In this document: positions 14,016 through 21,358 of the stretch, one piece after another
How positions within the stretch are numbered: position 1 is the stretch's first letter
How the letters are laid out: each line of letters starts with the position of its first letter
Assembly: GCA_023410885.1 (NCBI GenBank)
Contig: JAEYPI010000249.1
Span: 1-21,358 of the forward strand
Direction: 5' to 3'
Source of the DNA: Bacillota bacterium
GTDB lineage: Bacteria; Bacillota; Clostridia; DSM-8532
DNA: 21,358 bases
Made by a program: the position numbers and the translations under genes
The notes under the pieces: model-generated
Database searches by the model: none
The model's input: the letters and a program-made list of their open reading frames with translations, nothing else
Told to the model about the DNA's origin: nothing

Positions 14016-15857
14016 TTGAAGAATGTTAGGGGCTTCAGTTTCTATGTCATCATATTTGTGATTATGGCCCTGGTCATCATGATGTACAGTAGTATCAGTA
14101 ACCCCACTGATATGAAATATTCCGACTTCCGTCGGGAACTCGATGCCGGTAATGTAAAGAGTGTACTGGTCAGAACGCTTCAAGCAGAAGTTGTATTGGA
14201 AAAGGCCTCGGGAAATTTATCGGCTGATTATCGCTACAATATCAGCTTTCTATCACAGGAAGCTTTTATAAATCTGCTGGATGATTCCTACACTCAAGGG
14301 AAGCTGCAGAACTTCGATATTGAGAAGAAATCTAGCCCGCCATGGTGGCTCGAAATGCTTCCCATGTTTGCTATGGTCATCCTTTTCGTGTTCTTCTGGA
14401 TTTTCTTTATCCAACAGTCCCAGGGCGGCGGCAACCGCGTCATGTCCTTTGGCAAGAGCAAAGCGCGCATGGTTAATGATGACGGAAAGATGAAGGTGCG
14501 CTTTCACGACGTAGCCGGTGCTGATGAAGAAAAAGAAGAGCTTGAGGAAATTGTAGAATTCTTAAAAGAGCCCAGAAAGTTTGTGGAGCTCGGTGCCCGT
14601 ATTCCCAAGGGCGTACTTTTGGTGGGCCCTCCCGGTACAGGTAAGACCTTACTTGCAAAGGCAGTGGCCGGAGAAGCAGGAACTCCCTTCTTCTCCATTA
14701 GTGGTTCCGACTTTGTGGAAATGTTTGTGGGTGTCGGTGCATCCCGTGTCCGTGACCTTTTTGAACAGGCTAAAAAGAATGCACCCAGTATCATCTTTAT
14801 CGATGAAATTGATGCCGTTGGCCGTCATAGAGGCGCAGGCCTTGGCGGTGGCCATGATGAGCGTGAGCAGACCTTGAATCAGCTTCTGGTTGAGATGGAT
14901 GGATTCGGTGTCAACGAGGGGGTTATTATTCTGGCTGCTACCAACCGTCCTGATATCCTGGACCCAGCCCTTATGCGTCCCGGACGTTTTGACAGACAGG
15001 TTGTAGTAAGCTACCCGGATATCAAGGGTCGTGAGGCCATCCTGCAGGTTCACTCTAAGAACAAGCCTCTGGCTTCCGATGTGGATTTAAAGGATATTGC
15101 CAAGACAACGCCGGGCTTTACCGGAGCAGATCTTGAGAATCTCTTGAATGAAGCGGCCCTTCTTGCAGCGCGTAAGAATCGCAAGGATGTTTCCATGGTA
15201 GAAATCAAGGAAGCCAATTACAAGGTTATGATGGGTCCCGAGAAGAAGAGCCGTGTCATCAGTGACAAGGAAAAACGGCTTACGGCTTACCACGAGGCGG
15301 GTCACGCTATTGCACTCCGCGTCGTTTCCACCACCTTGAAGGTAGATCGTGTAACCATTGTTCCTTCCGGTCGTGCCGGAGGCTTTACCTCCTATAAACC
15401 CGATGAGGATCGCCAGTACACTACTAAGGCCCAGCTTATTGAGCAGATTATTGTAAGCCTCGGCGGCAGGGCGGCGGAGGAGCTGGTCTTGGGTGAAATC
15501 AGTACCGGTGCATCCGGCGATTTGAAGAGTGCCAATGGTACCGCACGTAATATGATTACCAAGTATGGTATGAGTGAGGAGCTTTCCAATCTCATATTTG
15601 GTGACGAGAACGATGAGGTCTTCCTGGGTAAGAGCTATGGGCATACCCGTAACTACAGCGAGGAAGTCTCAGCCAAGATTGACACCGAGGTTAAGAAAAT
15701 CATTGACGATGCTTATGCCAAGGTTAAAGAAATCCTTACTGAGAATAGGCAAAAGCTTGAGGATCTCGCCAAGGCCCTTCTTGAAAAAGAGCGCGTGGAT
15801 TCCGATGAATTCGAGGAGATTTTCAAAAACGGCTACAATCCACCTGTCAATGTATAA
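14016..15857 (+). CDS. ftsH: ATP-dependent zinc metalloprotease FtsH
   Basis: FtsH is a membrane-anchored hexameric AAA+ protease that removes damaged or regulatory proteins. The 613 residues contain two helices (about 7-26 and 112-132) around an outer domain, Walker A GPPGTGKT (204-211), Walker B IIFIDEID (259-266), the second region of homology ATNRPDILDPALMRPGRFDR (308-327), the zinc site HEAGH (426-430) and a third ligand Asp502 in GASGDLKSA. The start is a TTG at 14016, 9 nt after GGGAGG; no ATG is suitably placed, and the product begins MKNVRGFSFY. A TTG start lowers translation and may matter for dosage. It ends in a strong terminator and so closes the core run. Confidence 0.98.
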   Translation: MKNVRGFSFYVIIFVIMALVIMMYSSISNPTDMKYSDFRRELDAGNVKSVLVRTLQAEVVLEKASGNLSADYRYNISFLSQEAFINLLDDSYTQGKLQNFDIEKKSSPPWWLEMLPMFAMVILFVFFWIFFIQQSQGGGNRVMSFGKSKARMVNDDGKMKVRFHDVAGADEEKEELEEIVEFLKEPRKFVELGARIPKGVLLVGPPGTGKTLLAKAVAGEAGTPFFSISGSDFVEMFVGVGASRVRDLFEQAKKNAPSIIFIDEIDAVGRHRGAGLGGGHDEREQTLNQLLVEMDGFGVNEGVIILAATNRPDILDPALMRPGRFDRQVVVSYPDIKGREAILQVHSKNKPLASDVDLKDIAKTTPGFTGADLENLLNEAALLAARKNRKDVSMVEIKEANYKVMMGPEKKSRVISDKEKRLTAYHEAGHAIALRVVSTTLKVDRVTIVPSGRAGGFTSYKPDEDRQYTTKAQLIEQIIVSLGGRAAEELVLGEISTGASGDLKSANGTARNMITKYGMSEELSNLIFGDENDEVFLGKSYGHTRNYSEEVSAKIDTEVKKIIDDAYAKVKEILTENRQKLEDLAKALLEKERVDSDEFEEIFKNGYNPPVNV

Positions 15858-15909
15858 GCTTGATGGGGCGGGTTTGGCAATCACAGCAAAATAATAAGAT
15901 GACTTTTTG

Positions 15910-15942
15910 GATAGCTGCTTTTAAATGAAGCAGCTATCTTTG
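15910..15942 (+). terminator. Intrinsic terminator after ftsH
   Basis: GATAGCTGCTT (15910-15920) pairs perfectly with AAGCAGCTATC (15928-15938) around a 7-nt loop, followed by TTTGTAT. It lies 52 nt after the ftsH stop. Confidence 0.85.
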
Positions 15943-16033
15943 TATATGCCAAGGTTAGATGCCCCGGGTTGGCAAATATAACCTCAAATTATTGTTAAGC
16001 TTTTGCGCAATATGATAAAATAGGAGAAATCCC

Positions 16034-16660
16034 ATGCAGGCCATTAAAACGATGAGACACCTAAAGCCGCCCTACAATAAGAGTCTTATTTATACGCGGC
16101 TTGGATATGATAAAAACAAAACAGCCCTTTCAAATGCAATACAAGAAGATGTGGAGCGCCTTTTCACAAAGACTGAGGGCTTATTGGACATAACAGCGGC
16201 TTACCGTATCGTGGACATTTTGGAGATCAAAGCACCTCAGGTAAAGCTTGAGGAAGATACTCTGCTTGTGGGCCGGAAGCTTTCCGAACTGCTTGCAGGC
16301 TGCGACCAAGCGCTTATCATGCTGGCTACGGGCGGCAAGAGGGTCATGGATCATCTCAGCCGTTTGCAGCAAGAAGGGCTTTTGAGTGAGGCTGTTGTTG
16401 TTGATGCAGCGGCCTCGGAAATCACCGATGCTGCATTGGATGTGGTGATGGCCCATGTGGAGCAGCAGCTTCGGCCCAAGGGAAGGGCTCTGACCCCTAT
16501 GCGTTTTAGCCCGGGCTATGGGGATTTTGATATTGTTCAGCAGGCAGATTTTTACCGCTTACTTAAGGCCGAGTCCTTTGGACTTACCTTAAATGCGGCT
16601 TACTTACTCATTCCGGAGAAATCTGTCTTTGCAATTGCCGGTATAGGCGGAGTACCGTGA
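16034..16660 (+). CDS. Stand-alone methionine synthase reactivation-domain protein
   Basis: This 208-residue protein resembles the C-terminal AdoMet-binding activation domain of MetH, which remethylates the cobalamin cofactor after accidental oxidation to cob(II)alamin. The decisive motif is RFSPGYGDF (157-165), the counterpart of the AdoMet-contacting RxxxGY of E. coli MetH, followed by FGLTLNAAYLLIPEKSVFAI, the typical end of the domain. The MetH that follows lacks this domain, and the two genes are only 17 nt apart, so they are evidently one functional enzyme split in two. Thermotoga maritima has a comparable split pair. AGGAG lies 7 nt before the ATG. It is the first gene of the methionine operon; the reductant that feeds it is not encoded here. 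Confidence 0.88.
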   Translation: MQAIKTMRHLKPPYNKSLIYTRLGYDKNKTALSNAIQEDVERLFTKTEGLLDITAAYRIVDILEIKAPQVKLEEDTLLVGRKLSELLAGCDQALIMLATGGKRVMDHLSRLQQEGLLSEAVVVDAAASEITDAALDVVMAHVEQQLRPKGRALTPMRFSPGYGDFDIVQQADFYRLLKAESFGLTLNAAYLLIPEKSVFAIAGIGGVP

Positions 16661-16677
16661 TAAACTGCGGAGGAATT

Positions 16678-19083
16678 ATGACGAAAAACGAGTTTAAAAA
16701 GCTATTTCAAAATAAAATCGTGCTCTTGGACGGAGGCATGGGTACCCTCCTTCAAAAGCTTGGAATGCCAAACGGGGTATGCCCTGAAAAATGGGCGACG
16801 GAGAATACCGGTATGGTTAAAATGACACAAAGTCGTTATCGGGAGGCCGGCTCCGACATTCTCTATACCTTTACCCTCGGTGCAAATGCCATCAAGCTAT
16901 CGGAATATGGTCTGGCGGAAGAAACTTATGCCATAAATAAGCTGCTTGCGCAGACTACCCGCAGTGCAGCCGGAGCAGACGGGCTTGTAGCAGGGGACAT
17001 CTCTTCTTGTGGCAGTCTTTTGATGCCCTATGGCGATGTAGGATTTGAAGAGGTTATAGAAAGCTTTAAAACACAGGTTAAAGGCCTTTTGGATGGCGGG
17101 GTTGATCTCTTTGTCATTGAGACCATGCTGGACCTGCAGGAGGCCCGTGGGGCCCTTCTGGCCATTAAGGAGCTCTGTGATCTGCCCGTCATGGTAACCA
17201 TGACCTATGAGGCGGGCCAACGGACCCTGATGGGAACGGATCCGGTCAGCGCTCTGGTGACCTTGCAATCCCTAGGCGCAGATGCCGTAGGATGCAACTG
17301 TTCCAGCGGTCCGGCAGAAATGGTGGATGTCATTGCTCGCATGAAGCCCTATGCCAAGGTTCCCCTGATTGCCAAGCCCAACGCGGGAAAGCCCCGCCTG
17401 GAAAACGGTAAAACAATTTTCGATATGGATTCGGTCCAGTTTGCTTCCTATACGGAAGCCCTTATAGAGGCAGGGGCTAATGGCGTTGGAGGGTGCTGCG
17501 GCACAACACCTGAATACATTCAAAGGCTTGGGGAGATTGCAGCAGGATGCCTTCCTGTGAAGGTTGAACGAAAGGTGTATAGCTTGGCCTGTTCCAATCG
17601 GAAGACCCATGAAATCCATCCCAGCCTGCCCTTTACCGTTATTGGTGAAAGACTGAACCCAACGGGCAAAAAAGCTTTAAAAGAGGCGCTTTTAAACGGG
17701 GATATGGACACTGTTTCTGATCTTGCGCGAGAGCAAATTGAAGCAGGAGCAACCTTGTTGGATATTAATGCAGGGGTGCCGGGCATTGATGAGACAGAAA
17801 CTTTGGTTGCTATGGTGAATACGGTCTGTAATACCTGTTCTGCTCCCATTCTTATCGATACCTCCAATCCTGTGGCGCTGGAGGCTGCACTTAGGATTTA
17901 TCCGGGCAGAGCTGTTATAAATTCCATTTCAGGTGAAAAAGAAAAGCTTGAGAAGCTGCTTCCCTTGGCTAAAAAATATGGGGCCATGTTTGTTCTTCTG
18001 CCCGTTGACGACAAGGGTGTACCGGAAACTGCCGAAGAGCGCATTGAGATTATCAAGCAGGTTTATCAGGAAGCCAAAAAGCTGGGCTTTAGCAAAGAGG
18101 ATATCTTAGTGGATGGTTTGGTCATGACGGTGGCCTCCAATGCCGCAGGAGCACTGGAAACCCTAAAGGTTATAGCCTGGTGTGATAGGTTCAAAGTCAA
18201 TACGGTTATGGGACTCTCCAATGTGTCCTTTGGTCTACCTGCACGGGAATCCATCAATTCCGCTTTTTTGGCCATGGCTGTTTCCAGAGGTCTGAGCTCA
18301 GCCATAATGAACCCCAATAACGAACAAATGATGATGGGGGTAAGGGCCTCCGACGTACTGGTGGCCAGGGATATAAATGCCGTCACCTATGCGGGTATTT
18401 ATTCAGGTCAGGGTAAACCAGCCGACAAAGGTTCAAGTAAGGGTGAAAGTCCTGTTACAACCCTTTATGAGGCCATTATAAACGGTGCTCGTGACACAGC
18501 GGAGGGGCTGGCCCAGCTAGCACTTACAGAGGGACGATCTGCTAAAGCTATCATTGATGAGGAACTGATTCCTGCCATTCAAAAGGTGGGAGATCTTTAT
18601 GAGAAGAAGATGTATTTCCTGCCCCAGCTGATACGCGGTGCAGAGGCCATGGAAAAGGCTATGGCTGTCCTTACACCGGCATTGTCCTATGATGGGGAAG
18701 AGAATAAAGAGGGTTCGCAAACAGTCGTCATTGCAACAGTCAAAGGGGATGTTCATGATATCGGAAAGAATATCGTGGCCATGCTTTTGAAGAATTATGG
18801 CTTCAATGTGGTAGACTTAGGGAAGGATGTTGATGCTTCCCGCATAATAGATGCAGCGAAAACAAATAATGCAGATATCATCGCTCTTTCTGCGCTGATG
18901 ACCACTACTATGAATCAAATGCCAAAGGTCATGTCCCTTATAAAGAAGGAAGGGCTGACCTGTGAGATGATGGTTGGGGGAGCCGTGTTGGATAAGCGAT
19001 ATGCAGACACCTTCGGAGCCCATTATTCACAGGATGCTTACTCGGCAGTCAAGCTGGCACAAAGCTTTAAAAAAGTACATTGA
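16678..19083 (+). CDS. metH: Cobalamin-dependent methionine synthase, without reactivation domain
   Basis: Transfers the methyl group from 5-methyltetrahydrofolate through cobalamin to homocysteine, giving methionine. The 801 residues (E. coli MetH has over 1200) hold three modules: homocysteine/zinc barrel about 1-300 (LLDGGMGTLLQ; zinc cysteines Cys208 in GCNC and Cys273-Cys274 in GGCCGT), folate barrel about 318-575 (VIGERLNPTGKK, LLDINAGVPG), and cobalamin cap plus Rossmann domain about 590-801 (the DxHxxG signature GDVHDIGKNIV with His693). The AdoMet reactivation domain is missing and is supplied by the preceding gene. ATG 16678 follows GGAGG by 4 nt; a GTG at 16657 would overlap the previous stop. 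No metF is nearby, and no cobalamin or SAM riboswitch was recognised upstream. Confidence 0.96.
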   Translation: MTKNEFKKLFQNKIVLLDGGMGTLLQKLGMPNGVCPEKWATENTGMVKMTQSRYREAGSDILYTFTLGANAIKLSEYGLAEETYAINKLLAQTTRSAAGADGLVAGDISSCGSLLMPYGDVGFEEVIESFKTQVKGLLDGGVDLFVIETMLDLQEARGALLAIKELCDLPVMVTMTYEAGQRTLMGTDPVSALVTLQSLGADAVGCNCSSGPAEMVDVIARMKPYAKVPLIAKPNAGKPRLENGKTIFDMDSVQFASYTEALIEAGANGVGGCCGTTPEYIQRLGEIAAGCLPVKVERKVYSLACSNRKTHEIHPSLPFTVIGERLNPTGKKALKEALLNGDMDTVSDLAREQIEAGATLLDINAGVPGIDETETLVAMVNTVCNTCSAPILIDTSNPVALEAALRIYPGRAVINSISGEKEKLEKLLPLAKKYGAMFVLLPVDDKGVPETAEERIEIIKQVYQEAKKLGFSKEDILVDGLVMTVASNAAGALETLKVIAWCDRFKVNTVMGLSNVSFGLPARESINSAFLAMAVSRGLSSAIMNPNNEQMMMGVRASDVLVARDINAVTYAGIYSGQGKPADKGSSKGESPVTTLYEAIINGARDTAEGLAQLALTEGRSAKAIIDEELIPAIQKVGDLYEKKMYFLPQLIRGAEAMEKAMAVLTPALSYDGEENKEGSQTVVIATVKGDVHDIGKNIVAMLLKNYGFNVVDLGKDVDASRIIDAAKTNNADIIALSALMTTTMNQMPKVMSLIKKEGLTCEMMVGGAVLDKRYADTFGAHYSQDAYSAVKLAQSFKKVH

Positions 19084-19095
19084 TGGGGGTTTATT

Positions 19096-19551
19096 ATGGA
19101 AGGCTTTTTAAAACTAGGTTTCTTTTCAATGGCCGATAAGGTTACAGACGCATTAGGGAAGTCCCTTCCCTACATCATTACTTTTGCTGTGGTTGCGGCC
19201 ATTTGGATTTACTTTCTTTTCCTTGTACCCCGAAAAACCAAGCGATATAGCAGATTCTCGGATTATATCTATGATGTTTTGAACTTCAGGGTCATGTTAA
19301 GCAGCGGGCTTGCTAAGATTCTTTATATCGCTTTTGCATTGGTTCTGCTTATTGTAGGTGTCGTCGCCATGTTTGTGGCCAATTTCTTGGTCGGGCTTGT
19401 GGGGACAATCATTTTGCAAATCATTCTGCGGGTACTGTTCGAGCTCTTTATGGTCTTGTTCTCCATTCAGGAAAATGTGTCGGTCATCAAGGAAAAGCGG
19501 GAGTACATGGACGAGTTCATATACACGGAAGAGCATGATGAGGAAGCCTAG
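19096..19551 (+). CDS. Small membrane protein of unknown function in the metH operon
   Basis: I do not recognise this 151-residue protein. Hydrophobic helices lie at about 25-44, 74-96 and 99-121. A basic loop (PRKTKRYSRF, 45-54) follows the first helix, and a long acidic tail ends in YTEEHDEEA. There is no signal-peptide cleavage site. It begins 12 nt after the metH stop, with GGGGG 6 nt before the ATG, and is therefore in the same transcript. A role in methionine or cobalamin transport is possible from position, but nothing in the protein shows it; the arrangement may only be a passenger. Confidence 0.8.
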   Translation: MEGFLKLGFFSMADKVTDALGKSLPYIITFAVVAAIWIYFLFLVPRKTKRYSRFSDYIYDVLNFRVMLSSGLAKILYIAFALVLLIVGVVAMFVANFLVGLVGTIILQIILRVLFELFMVLFSIQENVSVIKEKREYMDEFIYTEEHDEEA

Positions 19552-19620
19552 ACTTCGAGGCAGGGATCAGGAAAGCTTGTCTATATGAGCATCCTTCCGT
19601 ATTTTCACAGAATGGAGCAT

Positions 19621-19649
19621 GAGGTGCGTTCTTTGGTAGAGCACACCTC
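19621..19649 (+). terminator. Weak hairpin after the metH operon
   Basis: GAGGTG (19621-19626) pairs with CACCTC (19644-19649), followed by TGTTTATG rather than a clean T-run. It is the only terminator-like structure between the membrane protein gene and the tRNAs; the rest of 19552-19736 shows no gene. Confidence 0.35.
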
Positions 19650-19736
19650 TGTTTATGGGTTGAGGCTAGGGTAGGTGCTGATAGAACAATAATTCTAGAC
19701 ATTTAGAAAAGTTTTTATAGAAATTTGTAGTAGTAC

Positions 19737-19766
19737 TAGACAAAGGCTATAAGCTTATGCTAAAAT
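19737..19766 (+). promoter_or_regulatory. Promoter of the tRNA-Gly/tRNA-Thr pair
   Basis: TAGACA (19737-19742) and TAAAAT (19761-19766) are 18 bp apart, with TGC directly before the -10 (extended -10). The first tRNA starts 26 nt after the -10. Confidence 0.65.
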
Positions 19767-19792
19767 AGACTTCGCTGCATGACGTGGAGCAT

Positions 19793-19866
19793 GCGGGTGT
19801 AGTTCAATGGCAGAACATCAGCTTCCCAAGCTGATTGCGAGGGTTCGATTCCCTTCACCCGCTCCA
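19793..19866 (+). tRNA. tRNA-Gly (anticodon CCC)
   Basis: A 74-nt cloverleaf with encoded CCA. The acceptor GCGGGTG (19793-19799) pairs with CACCCGC (19856-19862), and the discriminator is T. The anticodon stem is TCAGC/GCTGA around the loop TTCCCAA, anticodon CCC at 19825-19827, reading GGG. The T-loop is GTTCGAT. Discriminator U73 fits glycine. Confidence 0.97.
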
Positions 19867-19880
19867 ATTCAATAAAGTAC

Positions 19881-19956
19881 GCCCTCATAGCTCAGTAGGT
19901 AGAGCGCATCCATGGTAAGGATGAGGTCTCCGGTTCAATTCCGGATGAGGGCTCCA
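19881..19956 (+). tRNA. tRNA-Thr (anticodon GGT)
   Basis: A 76-nt cloverleaf with encoded CCA. The acceptor GCCCTCA pairs with TGAGGGC (19946-19952). The anticodon stem is CATCC/GGATG around the loop ATGGTAA, anticodon GGT at 19914-19916, reading ACC (and ACT). It follows tRNA-Gly by 14 nt in one transcript. Its 3' half is the likely attachment site of the neighbouring integrase. Confidence 0.97.
19927..19956 (+). other. Putative attachment site (att) in the 3' half of tRNA-Thr
   Basis: Tyrosine integrases commonly recombine in the T-arm and acceptor end of a tRNA gene, keeping the tRNA whole. Here a tyrosine integrase gene ends 126 nt downstream and the tRNA is intact to CCA. The second att copy would lie outside the window, so the exact core cannot be set. 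Confidence 0.35.
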
Positions 19957-19968
19957 GTAATTACAAGG

Positions 19969-19999
19969 CTTCCGAGGTTTAATACTATCGGAAGTTTTT
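19969..19999 (+). terminator. Terminator of the tRNA operon
   Basis: CTTCCGA (19969-19975) pairs with TCGGAAG (19988-19994), followed by five T (19995-19999), then GTTTT. It lies 13 nt after tRNA-Thr. Confidence 0.85.
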
Positions 20000-20003
20000 G
20001 TTT

Positions 20004-20025
20004 TGACAGAAATATGACAGAAATA
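20004..20025. repeat. Tandem 11-bp repeat, likely integrase arm-binding sites
   Basis: TGACAGAAATA occurs twice in direct tandem (20004-20014 and 20015-20025) between the tRNA and the integrase gene. Integrases with an N-terminal arm-binding domain bind such short direct repeats beside the recombination core. The repeat is seen; the binding role is inferred from position. Confidence 0.65.
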
Positions 20026-20032
20026 AACGCAT

Positions 20033-20066
20033 AAAAAAGAGCTGCTTCATCAGTTATGGGCAGCCC
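20033..20066 (-). terminator. Terminator of the integrase gene
   Basis: Read on the minus strand, GGGCTGC (20066-20060) pairs with GCAGCTC (20045-20039), with one G-T pair, followed by six T (20038-20033). It lies 15 nt after the integrase stop. Confidence 0.75.
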
Positions 20067-20081
20067 ATTATACCTAACAGT

Positions 20082-21281
20082 TCAGTTCATTTTGAAACAT
20101 TGATTAAGTGTTTGTACAGCTTCTTTCTTTTGGTCTTCAAGTACATGTGAATATGTTTTGAGTAACATTGTAGGGTCACTATGACCGAGTAACTCTGATA
20201 TAAGTTTAATATTCGCTCCTGATTCAAGTAATCGGCTTGCATAGGTATGCCTTAAGGAGTGAACGTTACTCTTTGGTATGCCAGCCTTTTCAAGGATTCT
20301 GTGAAAAGCCCTCATCGCATTTCGTTTATCTATAGGGGTACCCTTAGACGTAGCAAAAACAAATCCCTGGTTATCATATACCTTGTTATCCGTACGTCGT
20401 TTTCCGATCTCAGCTGACTGGGATTCTTCATGCTGTTTTAATATCGCCACCGTAATGTCAGGTAGAGGTACATTTCTTTTGCTTGACTCTGTTTTCGGAT
20501 CATGAATTATCACCTTTGTTTTACCGTTCTCAGGATCATCATAGTTTTTTACCCTGGATAAAGTATGATTCACACTAATAGATCCATTATCCATGTCCAG
20601 GTCAGACCACTTTAAAGCACATATTTCACCAATACGTAGGCCACTGGTAAGACTAACAAGGAAAAGAATTTTTAGTTTTTCATCCTTCAATGCTTCGATG
20701 AACTTGTCCTGTTCTTCATGTGAAAGAATTCGCACTTCTTTTTGTTTCAACTTGGGAAGCTCAACACCTTCAGCAGGATTGTTTGATATTATTCTGTTTT
20801 TCTTAGCTTGTTTAAGGGCACCGTTTAATATATTAAAAATCTTATGGACACTTGAAGATGATAATTTCTGATCCCGATACTTTTTCATAAGGAACGCCTG
20901 GATTAAAGGTGTGTTTAATTCCTTTAAAGCTAACCCGCCGATTCCTAGTTTTATATGAACGCGAATATTCGTCTCGTAGGAATAGTAGGCTGTTGGACTA
21001 AGTTTTTGTTTTTTATAATCCCTTAGCCATGTATCAAGCCATGTAGCAAATAGAGTTCGGTTTGGCTCAATATAAAGGTCTCTGCTCATTTCATAGCCCA
21101 AATCACGTATTTTTGTTGCACATTCTTCCTTTGTCTTGCCATAGACAGTCTTCTTTTTTGGCTTACCAGTCTCAAAATCTCTGCCGACTAATATTTCCCC
21201 TTGCCAACGACCGTCTGATCGAAGAGTTATTCCGCCTTCGCCATTAGCGCGTTTGGCTCTTTTTTTTGCTTTTTTTGGCAT
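20082..21281 (-). CDS. int: Tyrosine recombinase / integrase (phage or integrative-element type)
   Basis: Catalyses site-specific insertion and, with an excisionase, removal of a mobile element. The 399 residues contain a basic N-terminus and an arm-binding domain (about 12-62, NGEGGITLRSDGRWQGEI), a SAM-like core-binding domain (about 75-165), and the catalytic domain with Arg216 (SGLRIGE), Lys263, His341 and Arg344 (HSLRHTYASR), His367 (LLGHSDP) and Tyr377 (KTYSHV); all key residues are present. AGAGAGGTG precedes ATG 21281 by 8 nt; the frame continues to a GTG at 21353 without a ribosome site. The gene points at tRNA-Thr, and the rest of the element (excisionase, cargo) should lie beyond 21358. 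Whether it is a prophage or an ICE cannot be told. Confidence 0.96.
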   Translation of the reverse strand: MPKKAKKRAKRANGEGGITLRSDGRWQGEILVGRDFETGKPKKKTVYGKTKEECATKIRDLGYEMSRDLYIEPNRTLFATWLDTWLRDYKKQKLSPTAYYSYETNIRVHIKLGIGGLALKELNTPLIQAFLMKKYRDQKLSSSSVHKIFNILNGALKQAKKNRIISNNPAEGVELPKLKQKEVRILSHEEQDKFIEALKDEKLKILFLVSLTSGLRIGEICALKWSDLDMDNGSISVNHTLSRVKNYDDPENGKTKVIIHDPKTESSKRNVPLPDITVAILKQHEESQSAEIGKRRTDNKVYDNQGFVFATSKGTPIDKRNAMRAFHRILEKAGIPKSNVHSLRHTYASRLLESGANIKLISELLGHSDPTMLLKTYSHVLEDQKKEAVQTLNQCFKMN

Positions 21282-21358
21282 AAAGTCAGCACCTCTCTTT
21301 CTTCTTTCTCCGGATGTTCCTTTTTCCCTGAGTATTTGCGCACTTATTATCACAATAT

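Noticed and set aside
15992..16021. TTGTTA-18-TAAAAT promoter (extended -10) before the methionine operon
   Set aside because: A start about 7 nt after this -10 would remove the AGGAG ribosome site at 16022-16026, so it is unlikely to drive the gene at 16034.
1..21358. CRISPR array, insertion sequence, rRNA or known defence system
   Set aside because: No regularly spaced repeats, transposase motifs, rRNA segments or nuclease/toxin domains were found on either strand; the only mobile gene is the integrase.

Overview
The window is 21.4 kb of bacterial chromosome. It looks like Bacillota of the class Clostridia: strong AGGAGG-type ribosome sites, TTGACA / TGnTATAAT promoters, intrinsic terminators, a four-cysteine ribosomal protein S18, a MazG-like gene ahead of rplI, a tilS-hpt-ftsH cluster, a methionine synthase without its reactivation domain, and a relic of an S-layer-homology (SLH) protein. 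I cannot name the genus from sequence alone.

Layout. (1) 1-5.8 kb is a loose accessory stretch of mostly single genes on both strands: the 3' part of a BadF/NagK-type sugar kinase, a five-helix membrane protein made of two similar halves (-), a TetR repressor (-), the remnant of an SLH surface protein (+), an 86-residue orphan protein behind a folded leader (+), deoxyribose-phosphate aldolase deoC (-) and a DUF4349-type lipoprotein (+). (2) 5.8-9.1 kb holds one large transmembrane c-di-GMP enzyme (Cache-PAS-PAS-GGDEF-EAL), preceded by three consecutive hairpins. (3) 9.1-15.9 kb is a core run on the + strand: rpsR from its own promoter, then a MazG-like gene, rplI, dnaB, tilS, hpt and ftsH. 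(4) 16.0-19.6 kb is a methionine operon: a stand-alone reactivation-domain protein, a MetH with homocysteine, folate and cobalamin modules, and a small membrane protein. (5) 19.7-21.36 kb has tRNA-Gly(CCC) and tRNA-Thr(GGT) from one promoter, then a tyrosine integrase pointing back at the tRNAs, with a tandem 11-bp repeat between them. This looks like the left edge of an integrated element whose body lies beyond the window.

How the genes work together. Region 3 joins translation and replication (S18, L9, DnaB) with TilS/Hpt/FtsH, whose order is conserved in Bacillota. In region 4 the two separate proteins together rebuild what is one polypeptide in E. coli MetH. The c-di-GMP enzyme keeps catalytic residues for both making and degrading the messenger. 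No CRISPR array, rRNA or insertion sequence was seen. I found no clear undescribed multi-gene system. The most open items are the 86-residue orphan with its leader, the duplicated membrane protein, the hairpin array upstream of the c-di-GMP enzyme, and the element edge at tRNA-Thr.
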